29,130 nt of DNA, taken from Terfezia claveryi. Taxonomy: Eukaryota > Ascomycota > Pezizomycetes > Pezizales > Pezizaceae. Where the stretch lies: positions 1 to 29,130 of the forward strand of contig WHUX01000424.1 of the NCBI GenBank assembly GCA_015179025.1, given 5' to 3'. Positions within the stretch are counted from its first letter, which is position 1. Every line of letters starts with the position of its first letter. Positions 19,301 to 28,388 of this stretch are shown piece by piece. Position numbers and translations under genes: made by a program. The notes beneath the pieces were generated by a model, which saw nothing but the letters and a program-made list of their open reading frames with translations, did not search any database and had not been told where the DNA came from.

Positions 19301-19487
19301 AGTCTATTTACCGCATCGACGCTGTACTGCCGGCGTCGCTTCAGGGTACCTGACAGCCTGTGAGGATCTGGCGTCGCCGGTTTTTTGGGGGAGGTTGTAT
19401 GCAGTTCTTTCCCCGGGTGATTTTTGCGCAGATGTCGCCATAATGGCCAGCAACAGTGAACTGAGAATTGCAAAACTGACACCGCAT
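16386..19487 (-). pseudogene. Plavaka-family DNA transposase, frameshifted
   Basis: Starts at ATG 19487 with one C2H2-like finger split by a frameshift (MRCQFCNSQFTVAG, then RHLRKNHPG in another frame). The region 19160-18710 matches the family: EYKLARFFHQSKTS, GYTWRNKMRALI, GTVDFHLERG, YTEMHTGEWWW. Next come LVPVLITSDQTCLTNFSGDK (Asp at 18602-18604) and GNIPSAIRNKPSSQA, then IPIVSTWLADHMENV and NRCPICTA. After the 14-G run at 18044-18057 the frame changes and continues with LHNIHLGVLKNLMEWIQ, FNYPKLHLLTHYAEQV, DWIWVR and finally MAHLIPVEAERVWLVNN, ending at TAG 16388-16386. At least four frame changes and a likely intron near 18664-18710 are seen. Such transposases are best known from basidiomycetes. 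Confidence 0.82.
18044..18057 (+). repeat. Run of 14 G causing a frameshift in the Plavaka gene
   Basis: On the coding strand this is a C run encoding prolines. The upstream frame (ESLWAANNNDGSVPPPP) and the downstream frame (PPPFLSGRKLIVDN) overlap exactly here, so a length change in the run is the simplest cause of this frame break. Confidence 0.85.
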
Positions 19488-19494
19488 ACTCTCC

Positions 19495-20400
19495 TATCAA
19501 CTATGTAAGTTCCGTAAAAAATGCATGCATAGTGGATCTCACATATAACAATTAGCCGATTAAGGTCTCAATGCGGACTATGTCTGTATTCGGCATGCCG
19601 TTTTGTTCGAAGTAAGGTTAAGCTCGACGATATTGGTATGTAACTGGACTCTATAGCAACTGAGTATTTAAATTAACACCGGTACTCTGCCACCAAGATA
19701 TTAGTTTTGTAAAATTTTCATGCGAGTGGATCTCACATACAACGATTGCCCGAATAGGGTCTCGATACGGACTCTGTCTGTATTCGGTGATGTCGTCTTG
19801 TTGAAGTAAGGTGTAAGCTCGACGATATTGGTATGTAACTGGACTCTATAGCAACTGAAGTATCTAAATTAACACTGCGTACTCTGCCACCAAGATATTA
19901 GTTTTGTAAAATTTTATGCAGAGTGGATCTCACATACAAGATTGCCCGAATAGGGTCTCGATGCGGACTCTGTCTGTATTCGGTGATGTCGTCTTGTTCA
20001 AGTAAGGTGTAAGCTCGACGATATTGGTATGTAACTGGACTCTATAGCAACTGAAGTTTCTAACTTAACACCGCGTACTCTGCCACCAAGATATTAGTTT
20101 TGTAAAATTTTCATGCGGAGTAGATCTCACATACAACGATTGCCCGAATAAGGTCTTGATCGGACTCTGTCTACAGAATTCAACCCCGAATACTCTGCTA
20201 CCAACAATATAAGTTCAGTATCAATTGCGAGTGGGGACCACATACACCCAATGGCAGAATATCTAGGGGCTCACCGGGACTCCCTGCCACCAGTGGAATC
20301 CTGGTACTGTGTAGTTTGAATTCTTGGGGCGCAAGCTGGATGATAGTGGTATAGAACTAGACCCTATAGTTCCGTAATCATAAAAGTCCCACCGCACTAC
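19495..20400. repeat. 197-bp tandem array upstream of the Plavaka gene, about five units
   Basis: GTGGATCTCACATA or a close variant occurs at 19532, 19726, 19923 and 20120 (spacing 194, 197, 197). A diverged fifth unit has GTGGGGACCACATACA at 20231. The fourth unit lacks about 86 bp. Each unit includes AAGCTCGACGATATTGGTAT and ACTCTGCCACCAAGATATTA. The unit edge (ACACCGCGTACTCTGCC) also matches the start of the Plavaka gene (ACACCGCATACTCTCC), so the array grew from sequence overlapping the transposase start and probably includes its promoter. Confidence 0.85.
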
Positions 20401-20923
20401 TATGTTGTCCCAGGTTGCACAGTGTTAGTTGTACATAATCTATGGCAATATGCCATAACGACTGTGGTAAGGCGCCTATATAGCCCGGGGTGGTTTTGTA
20501 TCCATTTTGTGATGCTAGTCTTAGTGCAAGACTATCAGAGTTGTTGTGATTTAGGGAAGAAATCAAAGGAGAGAAGAGAAGAAAGGAATGACCAGAGTCT
20601 TTGAATAATGCCAAGACGGGTTATCATGGGAAATTGTGTCTCAGACCGGAAGTCGTGGCAACAGTCTGAGGAGATATTGTAATACGGTCTGAGGTAAGAC
20701 ATTGATATACTAGAAGGGGTTTAAAGTAGAATGTCTTGACATTATTTTCGAAGGCCGGATGTAGCTCCTGACAGTAAGGTTGCAAAAGGTTTCTAGACAG
20801 ACTTTGACATGTTTTGGTAGCTGGTTAATGTTTTGGGTGAAACAAGAAAAATTAGGTCCATGCGCACCTTAGTGTGCACTTAGGCCGCGATGTCGTGTAA
20901 CCGAAACAAAATCACTGGGTGCA
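20401..20923. other. Non-coding, no recognisable feature
   Basis: Small overlapping frames on both strands show no domain. The words GTCTGAGG and CAGTCTGAGG recur (20640-20700), but not as a regular array. This may hold the outer end of the Plavaka element, but I could not identify its terminal repeat. Confidence 0.4.
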
Positions 20924-20946
20924 TTAGTCTGGTTTAGTCTGGTTGC
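20924..20946 (+). repeat. TTAGTCTGGTT motif, two direct copies (left cluster)
   Basis: TTAGTCTGGTT at 20924-20934 overlaps by one base with TTAGTCTGGTTGC at 20934-20946. The same word appears inverted at 27249-27266 and 27343-27360, so these may be the ends of a 6.4-kb element. Confidence 0.6.
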
Positions 20947-21164
20947 TTGACATCTATGGTCACTAGCTTGGCGATGATGTCTGGTTGGGTCGACGGTCGG
21001 CAAGGCTTGTCAGGGTCATATACTAGACCAGATCAAGAAATTGCCATAAGTCATTCCTCACCAGAATCTACCAGATCAGCAGATACCAGACAAGTATTTC
21101 CTCAGAACCAGACTAGGTACCCTGTAGAGGATCTCGATCAGACCTCGTAGAGAGAGAACATGGT

Positions 21165-22440
21165 TTCTACAGTCCAATCACATATAATATATGCTAGATA
21201 TTGCCATTAATGTCCTTTCCCAAACATGACTAGTTCTATATATTTTTATGTTACTTATTACTGATATTGATTAAGCAATGTCAAACTTGTATCTACACTG
21301 TGAAAGAAAACGCTGTTAGAAATGGGTTTTTCAAAGTCCAATCATATATGACCCGAAGATACCGTAGACCTGAACAAGTACATAATTGCTGACAACGTCT
21401 ATTCCCTAACAGAACTAGTCCTGTGCTCGGTCCTATGCGCTTGCACGTTCGCTTTATTGCAGCATCTTTGTTATATTGATTGAGTAATATCAAACTTGAT
21501 CTACATGTGAAAGAAAATCGCTATTAGGAATGGATTTTTCAAAGTCCAATTATATACGGTATGACTCGAGGATACCATAGACCTGAACAAGTAATTGCTG
21601 ACAACGTCCATTTCCCAACAGAACTAGTCCTGTGCTCACTTTATTGCAGCCTCTTTATCATCTTGATCGAGTGTCAAACCTGAATATACATAAAGAAAAT
21701 CTCTTTAGTCCAATCACATATGATCGGGATATTCTCACATAACTAGTGCTGTGAAAGAAATTGCTGTTTAGGAATGGGTTGCCCAAAGTCCAATCACATA
21801 TGACCTGAGGATAACTAACCTGAGGATAAGCTAGACCTGATCAAGTAATTGCTGATAACGTCCTGTGCATGTTTACTACCGAAAATACTATATAAGAATA
21901 GGTCTGTTTGCGTTGCTCAAAGTCCAATCACACATGACTCGAGGATACGCTAGACCTGGTCAAAAATTGGTAATAATATCCATTCCACAAGATGACTAGT
22001 ACTGTATATTTTTTCGTTCACTTTATTACAGCCGCTTTGTTATATTGATCAAGCAATATCAAACTTGTATTTACACTATGAAAGAAAATCACTGTTTAGC
22101 AGAGGGTTGCTTAAAGTCCAATCACATATACTCGGGATACACTAGACCTAATCAAGTTATTGCTGGTAAGGCCCATTCCCCAAGACTAGTCCTGTACAAT
22201 TTTTATGTTCGCTTATTACAGCCACAGCATGGAACAATAATGGTTTTATCTAATTATATTAGTCTGATCATATATACTAGGGTATAGGCTAGGCCTATGA
22301 GGGTATTGTGCAAACCAAATTATACCTAGTCTAGACTATCACATTGCCGATAACAAACAGACATTATAACGTTCACTTTATTATATTCAGTAGCAATGAT
22401 CAAACTTTGCCTCGTATAATGAAAGGAAATGGCTGTTTGT
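21165..22440 (+). repeat. About 200-bp tandem array, six to seven degraded units
   Basis: AGTCCAATCA or a variant recurs at 21171, 21335, 21543, 21707, 21787, 21921 and 22115. Full units are about 195-208 bp; shorter spacings reflect deletions. Unit parts in order: AGTCCAATCACATATGACTC, TAGACCTGATCAAGTAATTG, AACTAGTCCTGT, CACTTTATTGCAGCC, CAATATCAAACTTG and GTGAAAGAAAATC. The sequence is unrelated to the 197-bp array at 19.5-20.4 kb. It lies upstream of the gene at 22735, in a position comparable to the Plavaka array. Confidence 0.85.
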
Positions 22441-23249
22441 TGGTCACAAGTAGCATAAACGGAATAGTGGCCATATCAAGTTGGCATGTTATTTATGGTG
22501 GATCTCCCCCTTCATAGTCCCTAACATTCATTACAATTCTCTGTATACAATCATGACAGAAGCCTGCCTGTATCATGTCTAACTAGTTTTTGAGTCAATA
22601 CCTGCTACACTGGGAAACGGCAAAATCGAACTCAATTCAATTGTCAGTTCTATTGTAAGCAGACTCAAAGGGGCCATGCTCGTATATCCACTAAAGATCT
22701 ACTAGTGGTTTCTTGACAATATCTAGGATACGAAATGCCGCCAAAAAGGAAACAAACAGCAGATACAATGAAGAGTCAGAGATGACTATCACGTAACATG
22801 GTCAAATCATGGACATGCCAAGTGGTTGGATTCTTTGATACAGGGATCCCGGAAAACCTGTATGGGTTCTGGAGGCGAGATTTGCTCACATAATGAGATA
22901 AAGTGGTATCTATGACCGCAAAGGGCTGGAACAGATTTGTAGATGACTTTTGTAAAGCATGCTGCAGCTCTCCCTACAATGGCCCCAAGGGCAAATTAAC
23001 TACTTGAGTGATAAGGGCCTTAGCCACGCCGTCAATATTTTGGCTCAGGAATTGCGAAAAAGTATGTAGCGGGCTCTAAGCAGGACAAGGCAGTCAAAAC
23101 TGCTCGAGAGGCACATGCCACCAAGCATCGGAGGATCCGAGCCCCCCGACACTTGGAGAACAACTGCAACCCCTTCCGACAGCCACGCAATACACTAACA
23201 TCGAGGTGTTAGATACTTCTACTGGGAAGCCTCAAGCTAAGAGAACCAG

Positions 23250-23690
23250 AAGGAAGAGGGAAGCAGGACGATAACCAGGATGAGGTGGAAGAAGAGGAAG
23301 TGGACGAAGACAAACGAGACAGAGGTTGAGGAGAACTAAGCCTAACTGGGGGCGAGGAAGTTTATTGGATCGGTGAAAATTAAGATACAACAGCCACTCG
23401 GGGTGTGAAAGGGAAGAAGGATGATAGCCAAGATAAGGTTGACAAAGAGGAAGAGGAAGAGAATGAACACAAACTGATACAGGGGTTGAGAGGGCCTAAG
23501 CGTACTGTGGGAGCAGGTAAGTTAATTGGGTCACGTAAAATCAAGCTATGACAAGCTACTCAGGGACTACAACGAAAAGGTGCGAAAGGGAAAAAAGATG
23601 ATAACCATCATGAGAATGACGAAGAGGAAAAAATCCGAAACCAGCACTGAAGAGGGTAAAGAGATTTTCGGGGGCAGTAAGGGGTGGTGA
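23250..23690 (+). repeat. Coding tandem modules, about 150-180 bp, three copies
   Basis: Equivalent points GGGAAGCAGGACGAT (23258), GGGAAGAAGGATGAT (23411) and GGGAAAAAAGATGAT (23588) lie 153 and 177 bp apart. Each is followed by an acidic tract and, less well kept, by a GPKRT/GSRKIK-like basic part. Confidence 0.65.
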
Positions 23691-24035
23691 AGACTAAGGG
23701 ACGGGAACATTGAAGAAGAATCCGAGAATGAGTTTTGCCAAGAAGCAGCAGCTTGAAGGGGACGATGAGGATGTTGATGAGGACGCTCCCATAAACAAAA
23801 TGAGAAGCGGGAAGAGAAATGTCAGGGATGGTAAGGTGATTTTGAAAAATTAGGGTTCATGAACATACAAGAAGATTGTGAACCTTGAAGAGGACCCAGA
23901 GGAGGAAGAGGCTCCCAGAAAGATCAGAACCAAAAGCGGAAAGGGGAGGGTGGGGAATGGCAAGAGGACAGTGACAGGTCAAGGCCCCAAAAGTGGATCA
24001 TCAAGTTGAGTGCGGTCAAGACCTAGTATGTTCAG

Positions 24036-24186
24036 TGGGAGGAGGACGAGGACAAGGAGGAGGAGGACGAGGACGAGGAGGAGGAGGACGAGGAGGAGGA
24101 GAGGAGGAGAGGAGACGAGGAGAGGAGGACGAGGAGGAGGAGGAGAGGAGGAGGCGAGGAGGAGGACGAGGAGGACAGGAGGAGGA
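24036..24186 (+). repeat. GAG/GAC-rich low-complexity tract
   Basis: Almost only G, A and C in GAGGAGGAC-type triplets. It reads as Glu/Asp in one frame and Gly/Arg in another. The long Ser-rich frame on the other strand (24442-24032) is only its complement. Confidence 0.85.
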
Positions 24187-24407
24187 GGATAGTAAAGTAG
24201 TGCTGGGGAGCGGGTTTGAAAGCAGTGATGAAAGAAATCAAGCGGACAGGGAGGACGAATTCAAAGCAGGCTGGGAAGAAAGGCTCAGAGGAGAAGTTGA
24301 CTGGGAAGGTGGTGGAAAGTAAGACTACACCCAGGGGGAAGGGAGAATGTTCAAAGGCAAGGGAGCAAAAAGAGTATAGTAGAGCTGCTGATCGTGAGGA
24401 TAGATAG

Positions 24408-24824
24408 TGAGGGATTTTTAGTGAATTTGTTTGGATATTCACAACGTTTGATTGGGAGTAGATAGTGTAGTCGGGAATTTTCTGTATAGATTGTAGGTGT
24501 CCTGTATTGAGTCATGTTTCAGATGGGCTTTTTTTTTGTTGTATTTGATTGGTTGGGTATGAATACTGAGAGATCAAGGGTGATCGGGATTTTTGTTGGA
24601 TTTGACAAGGAAGGATTGTGTGTATCATGGTCATATTTCAGATGTTTTTTGTTTTTTATTTTTTGTGATAGGTTCGAGAATTGTAAGTCATGTTTTAGAA
24701 TAGTGTTTCCTTTTTTTTGTACCATGAGAATAGCTGGGGCGGACTGTGGAATCCAAGCTGGTGTTGACAATGTTATGCTCGATCAATTTCGAAATATGCT
24801 TAGTACACATCGGAGGCTTTAAGA
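24408..24824 (+). other. T/G-rich probable 3' untranslated region
   Basis: T-rich runs (TTTTTTTTTG near 24529, others at 24646-24663 and 24708-24718) follow the stop of the charged-protein gene. Related words (CATGTTTCAGATG, CATATTTCAGATG, CATGTTTTAGAAT) recur. The frame 24514-24822 is a Phe-rich translation and not credible as a protein. Confidence 0.4.
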
Positions 24825-25728
24825 ATGGCCACAATACCCACTGAGGTGGTTAGGAACAACTGTAGACACAGCGGCAGAAAATGGTAGTGACACGGAAGTC
24901 CATTAGTAACTCCAAGGAAAAGGTAAGCTCAAGTGGTTAGCCAGCAATGGGGACATACGAGGAGAGACACCAAGCGGCACCCTGAAGCCAATACCAAAAG
25001 AGTTCTACAAGACCCTTAGTGTCAATAGCAGAACTACAATTAGTCCGGTGGTTCAAGTGTTCCGCAGTTGCATCAATTGCGTCTGATTGTGTGAGCGAGT
25101 TGATTAGGTTCCATCGGCTTTTCAGGCCACCATAAATTTTCCGAGGTAGGAAAATTGTCCCTGTTTGATTATACCTGTACTTACATTAGTAGTTGTCACA
25201 GGAAGTACATCCAGTAAGGAATTGCCTGCATCCTCTGGGTCCGAACACAGGCCAGGATGTCAACGGAACTCGGCTCCAGCATTGTGAATAGTCAAGGTAA
25301 ACAAACCATTCCGAAAGAATATGCAGGACAGGTACTTACACAATATACTTGAACCACATCTAAACTACATCTTAATAGTATGGCCAAGCTCGTCTCAGTC
25401 GATTCGCACGTTCCCCAGTTCGGACCCAATCCAACCACGATCATCACCGTCCCCTACAATCGAAATAGATGTCAATGATAATAGACCCAGGGACATAAGA
25501 AGAGACTGACGAGGCCAGGTCAAATTCCAGGCGAAATCAGAGTTTACTCAGTTCGAAGGAATAACGAAGGCCATTGTATGCAATGCGGCAAACGCATTGA
25601 AAGAATTACATTTTTTGAAGAGCCCTTACCTGACCCTGATCGTACTGAATATCTGTTAGCTAGGTATGGAAGCAAGCAGAAATCGAGTGTGGAGTCAACC
25701 AGGAAGCACGAGTCACATTGATGCATAT

Positions 25729-25781
25729 GTAAGTGAAGTCCTAGAGTCGGTTCGGAGGAGACGCTGACAATCGTTTTCCAG
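25729..25781 (+). other. Spliceosomal intron in the Cys/His-rich gene
   Basis: 53 bp with donor GTAAGT, branch-like GCTGAC near the end and acceptor TTTTCCAG. Removal is phase-consistent (T plus CT gives Ser) and links two long open pieces. Confidence 0.7.
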
Positions 25782-25948
25782 CTGCGGAGTATCCAATCCC
25801 GGACGCGATCGCACCTTGTGTACGAAGCGAAGCGCACATAGCAAAGCTATATGAGTTCGACCAGAATTGTAGTGTGGAGTTCATCCGCAGAAAGTCAGTT
25901 GGTTGCTAGACAAAGATCGTTTGACATGTCAGCGTGAAAAAACGTGCT

Positions 25949-26012
25949 GTAAGTGTATTCATAGGGAAAAATGTCGTTGTAGAGATGCTGACAAACCGGG
26001 AAATCATTGCAG
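25949..26012 (+). other. Second spliceosomal intron in the Cys/His-rich gene
   Basis: 64 bp with donor GTAAGT, branch-like GCTGAC and acceptor TTGCAG, the same layout as the first intron. Removal keeps the frame from VKKRA into GGSEVQSHRRST. Confidence 0.7.
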
Positions 26013-26679
26013 GGTGGGTCAGAGGTTCAAAGCCACCGAAGGAGCACGGTTCATTCATATGAATTTTTTCGATGGCATAAAGAAGATCGGAAACCAAGAC
26101 CCGACATTCATAAGCAGATTAGTGGTCCGTTCATCTGCCTGATTTTTGCAACACTGTGACATGCACTTCTCACATATGAAACTGGAGTATTCCAGGATAG
26201 GGAGTTTTTCAACTATATGAATTCCTCTAGTAAGTATGGGCTATGGATGTTAGGGAGAAACACTAACAGTATTGTAGTAGCCTTTAATCGAATGTTAAAG
26301 CAGTGCAGGGTCTGCCGACAACACTGGAGCAAACCTTATTGAAGGTAATTCGGTTAGGGATTATTGGGGCACTGCCACCTGCATGGGAAAGTGATGCGAT
26401 GGGAAGAAGTCGAGTCATATAGCATAGGCAATGATGAACTGGATGAATACGCTAAAGAACTTGCAGAAGATCTGAGACGGCAAGAAGGAACGCATCTAAT
26501 ACCATCTGGGTATTTCGATGAAGGCTCCCCAACGGTGGCAGATACAGAAAGTCAGGAGGACGTGTGCCAACTATGCTTGTCGTGAATGGCTTGGAGAAGA
26601 CGGATACAGTCTGGCAAGTGACAGATATGATGGATCGATAGAGAGGTCGAAGATGACAATAGGGATAGTGGGGACGCTG

Positions 26680-26772
26680 AGGATGATACTGAGGCTGGCG
26701 AACATGAGGATGATAGTGAGGCTGGCGAACATAAGGATGATACTGAGGCTGGCGAACATGAGGAGGATGACA
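26680..26772 (+). repeat. 27-bp coding repeat in the acidic tail
   Basis: GAGGCTGGCGAACAT occurs at 26691, 26718 and 26745, exactly 27 bp apart, encoding a 9-residue repeat. The long Ser-rich frame on the opposite strand over this region is its complement. Confidence 0.85.
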
Positions 26773-26872
26773 TCCAAGATTGTGAAGATAATGATGAGGA
26801 CGATGACGATTCGGAGAACAAGGATGATAGCGACGGCGAGGTGGAAGATAGGGTTTCTGAGGATGAGTTGTA

Positions 26873-27169
26873 GTACACGGTCGGAAGGAATATTTTGTTT
26901 GAATTGTAGTTGGGTATATTTTTTTGGGTGGGGTGTGGAGACGGTGAGTACAGGTTGGAGTAATAGGGGTCTAGTTTCATTGTGAATGTTTTGAGAGAGG
27001 ATTGGAGTGGAGGTCTGCAATATTATTTTTTGGAGGCAGATGAGGAATGTATTTATTGTCGGTTGGAAGTGGAAAATTGTATTTTTCGTGTGTCAGCTGG
27101 GTATGGTTGCATAGATAGGTATATAGAGCTAAATATCTGAGTCAGGAGAAGCGGAACCTAAGCGGAATA
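26873..27169 (+). other. T/G-rich sequence after the acidic-tail gene
   Basis: Probable 3' untranslated sequence with T runs, similar in style to 24408-24824. No coding frame. Confidence 0.35.
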
Positions 27170-27360
27170 TAGTCTGGTTGCATGCTATGAATAGCTATGA
27201 GGCAGGTGATCATTCAGGGGGGCTTGTGCCAACTGAGTTAGTCTGGTTGCATGCCAACCAGACTAATCTCAGAAAGTCATGGTGCGGTCCATGATAGGTA
27301 GGAATCGGGATCTGAGTCATGTGTAGAAGCCAAGCTTACTAAGCATGCCAACCAGACTAA
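27170..27360. repeat. Palindromic cluster of the TTAGTCTGGTTGCATGC motif (right cluster)
   Basis: Plus-strand copies lie at 27170-27185 and 27238-27254. Inverted copies (GCATGCCAACCAGACTAA) lie at 27249-27266 and 27343-27360. The second plus copy and first inverted copy overlap into a 29-bp palindrome at 27238-27266. The segment may be the right end of a larger element whose left end is at 20924, or a palindromic MITE of about 190 bp. Confidence 0.7.
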
Positions 27361-28388
27361 CCAAGTGCCAACACGGTGACCGTTGTGGTAGCTAGGAAGT
27401 TATTTGTGATGAGAGTAACAGCAAAAGTTATTTTTTAGCTTGTTAGCTCGCTGAAAAGGGGGTATATTATATGGGGGAATTCTTGTACTTTGCCACACTC
27501 ATCAAGAAATATACGCATTGTTTTTATGTGCACAAGGAAAGTGCTAGAATCTTCGCTATGTTACCTTAAGACGATTAATAGCCAGCTTCGCATGCTACTG
27601 TCGATTGTCTTTTATTTTTTGAGGCTTTACTCTATCACTTGCGTGTGTCGAGACACGTAAGTCTTAAGACTCGCTTATCTCTTGTTGAGATCGATCCTCG
27701 CTTATAGGATTTTGCTTATCATAAGAATACTCCGCGACGATTCTACAAGATACCAGTGGATTCCGCTAGCTCATTTGACTCTCTGGACATCTAAGACAGT
27801 AATAGTCACTCTGACTATTTGCGATCTTCTTCATATTGGTCCCTTCGACCAAAGAGCTGAGGCAGTAGGATAATTGGACTTCTGTAGAATTGTCAGAACA
27901 TACATATCGATATCACTCAAAAAAAAAAAAAAAAATGTATGGAAGGAAGGGATCGAAAAAACCCTTTCAGCCATGATTTTGAGTGCAACCCTTACGTTAA
28001 AGCCTCTGGAGCTTTCCTGGCTTTTGCGGCTTTTGTGGCTTTTGTCTCTGTGTATTTGTCCCTATTCTTTGTTCTTTGCTTGTGGCGCACCTAACTCAAA
28101 AATAAGGAAAAAGAGGGAGGTGTCAAAATAATTGGCTTCATACTCGAAATTTTGTGCAGAAAAGCTGCCCAAAAAAGCATAAGAATGGGGGGAAAATCGA
28201 GCAGAAAGAAGAGGAGAAGAATCAAGAGAAGACACACAAAAGCTTAAACGTACGCATATTATACATTTTCGTGGTTGAATTCCTACAGTCAGAATTCTCG
28301 AGAGCAAGCACTTTACCTCCATTTTATAAAACCGTAGGAGTCCTACTGTTGCGATACCATATTCTTCACTACCAAAATCAAGAAAACC
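27361..28388. other. Non-coding leader of the following retroelement, possible 5' LTR
   Basis: No credible coding frame. A TG start such as TGTTAGCTCGCTGAAAAGGG (27441) followed by TATATTATATGG could open an LTR. I could not fix its end or a primer-binding site. A run of 17 A lies at 27919-27935. Small hairpin-like words (GTCTTAAGAC at 27661, TCTTGTTGAGA at 27679) occur. The frames at 27682-28322 show no domain. Confidence 0.3.

Larger units (their letters stand above)
22735..24407 (+). pseudogene. Unrecognised, highly charged repeat-module protein, degraded
   Basis: Starts at ATG 22735 with A at -3 and a basic N-terminus (MPPKRKQTADTMKSQR), which looks like a nuclear signal. The first 100 codons keep one frame with a few stops and include QVVGFFDTGIPENLYGFWRR and KGWNRFVDDFCKACC. 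From about 23250 the protein is made of repeated modules: an acidic stretch (KGKKDD...EEEEEN) followed by a basic stretch (GPKRTVGAGKLIGSRKIK). It ends in a GAG/GAC-rich acidic tract and a Lys-rich tail (TNSKQAGKKGSEEKLTGK), TAG at 24405. Frames change at least twice, so it is not functional as read. The composition resembles chromatin-binding proteins, but I recognise no family. Confidence 0.45.
24825..26872 (+). pseudogene. Unrecognised multi-intron gene: Cys/His-rich protein with acidic tail
   Basis: A possible start is ATG 24825. Early exons are uncertain (one open piece near 24920-25085 reads KLKWLASNGDIRGETPSGT). From about 25487 the frame reads GQIPGEIRVYSVRRNNEGHC, then a CxxC knuckle (CMQCGKRIER) and FFEEPLPDPDRTEYLLARYG. 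Removing two introns (25729-25781 and 25949-26012) keeps one frame through SAEYPIPDAIAPC, HSYEFFRWHKEDRKPRPDIH and YETGVFQDREFFNYMN. A second Cys/His group (QCRVCRQHW, then HCHLHG) follows, then DELDEYAKELAEDLRR and an acidic tail with three 9-residue EAGEHEDDT-type repeats, ending EDEL at TAG 26872. About ten in-frame stops make it a pseudogene. The Cys/His pairs suggest zinc binding, but I cannot assign a family. Confidence 0.5.

Noticed and set aside
19160..20700. CRISPR array
   Set aside because: Units are about 197 bp and contiguous, with no short repeat and unique spacer layout; eukaryotic transposon context.
24032..24442. Long Ser-rich frame opposite the GAG/GAC tract
   Set aside because: A mirror of the low-complexity tract; the plus-strand reading has better context.
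25487..26142. GIY-YIG or T5orf172-type nuclease
   Set aside because: RVYSVRR and the Cys pairs are suggestive, but the GIY/YIG spacing and catalytic Arg/Glu could not be found.
24825..26872. TET/JBP-type dioxygenase, considered because such genes accompany some fungal transposons
   Set aside because: No convincing HxD...H iron-binding pattern in the spliced frame.
26552..27020. Two long minus-strand frames (Ser-rich and Ile-rich) over the acidic tail
   Set aside because: Complements of the 27-bp coding repeat; the plus-strand frame continues from spliced upstream exons.
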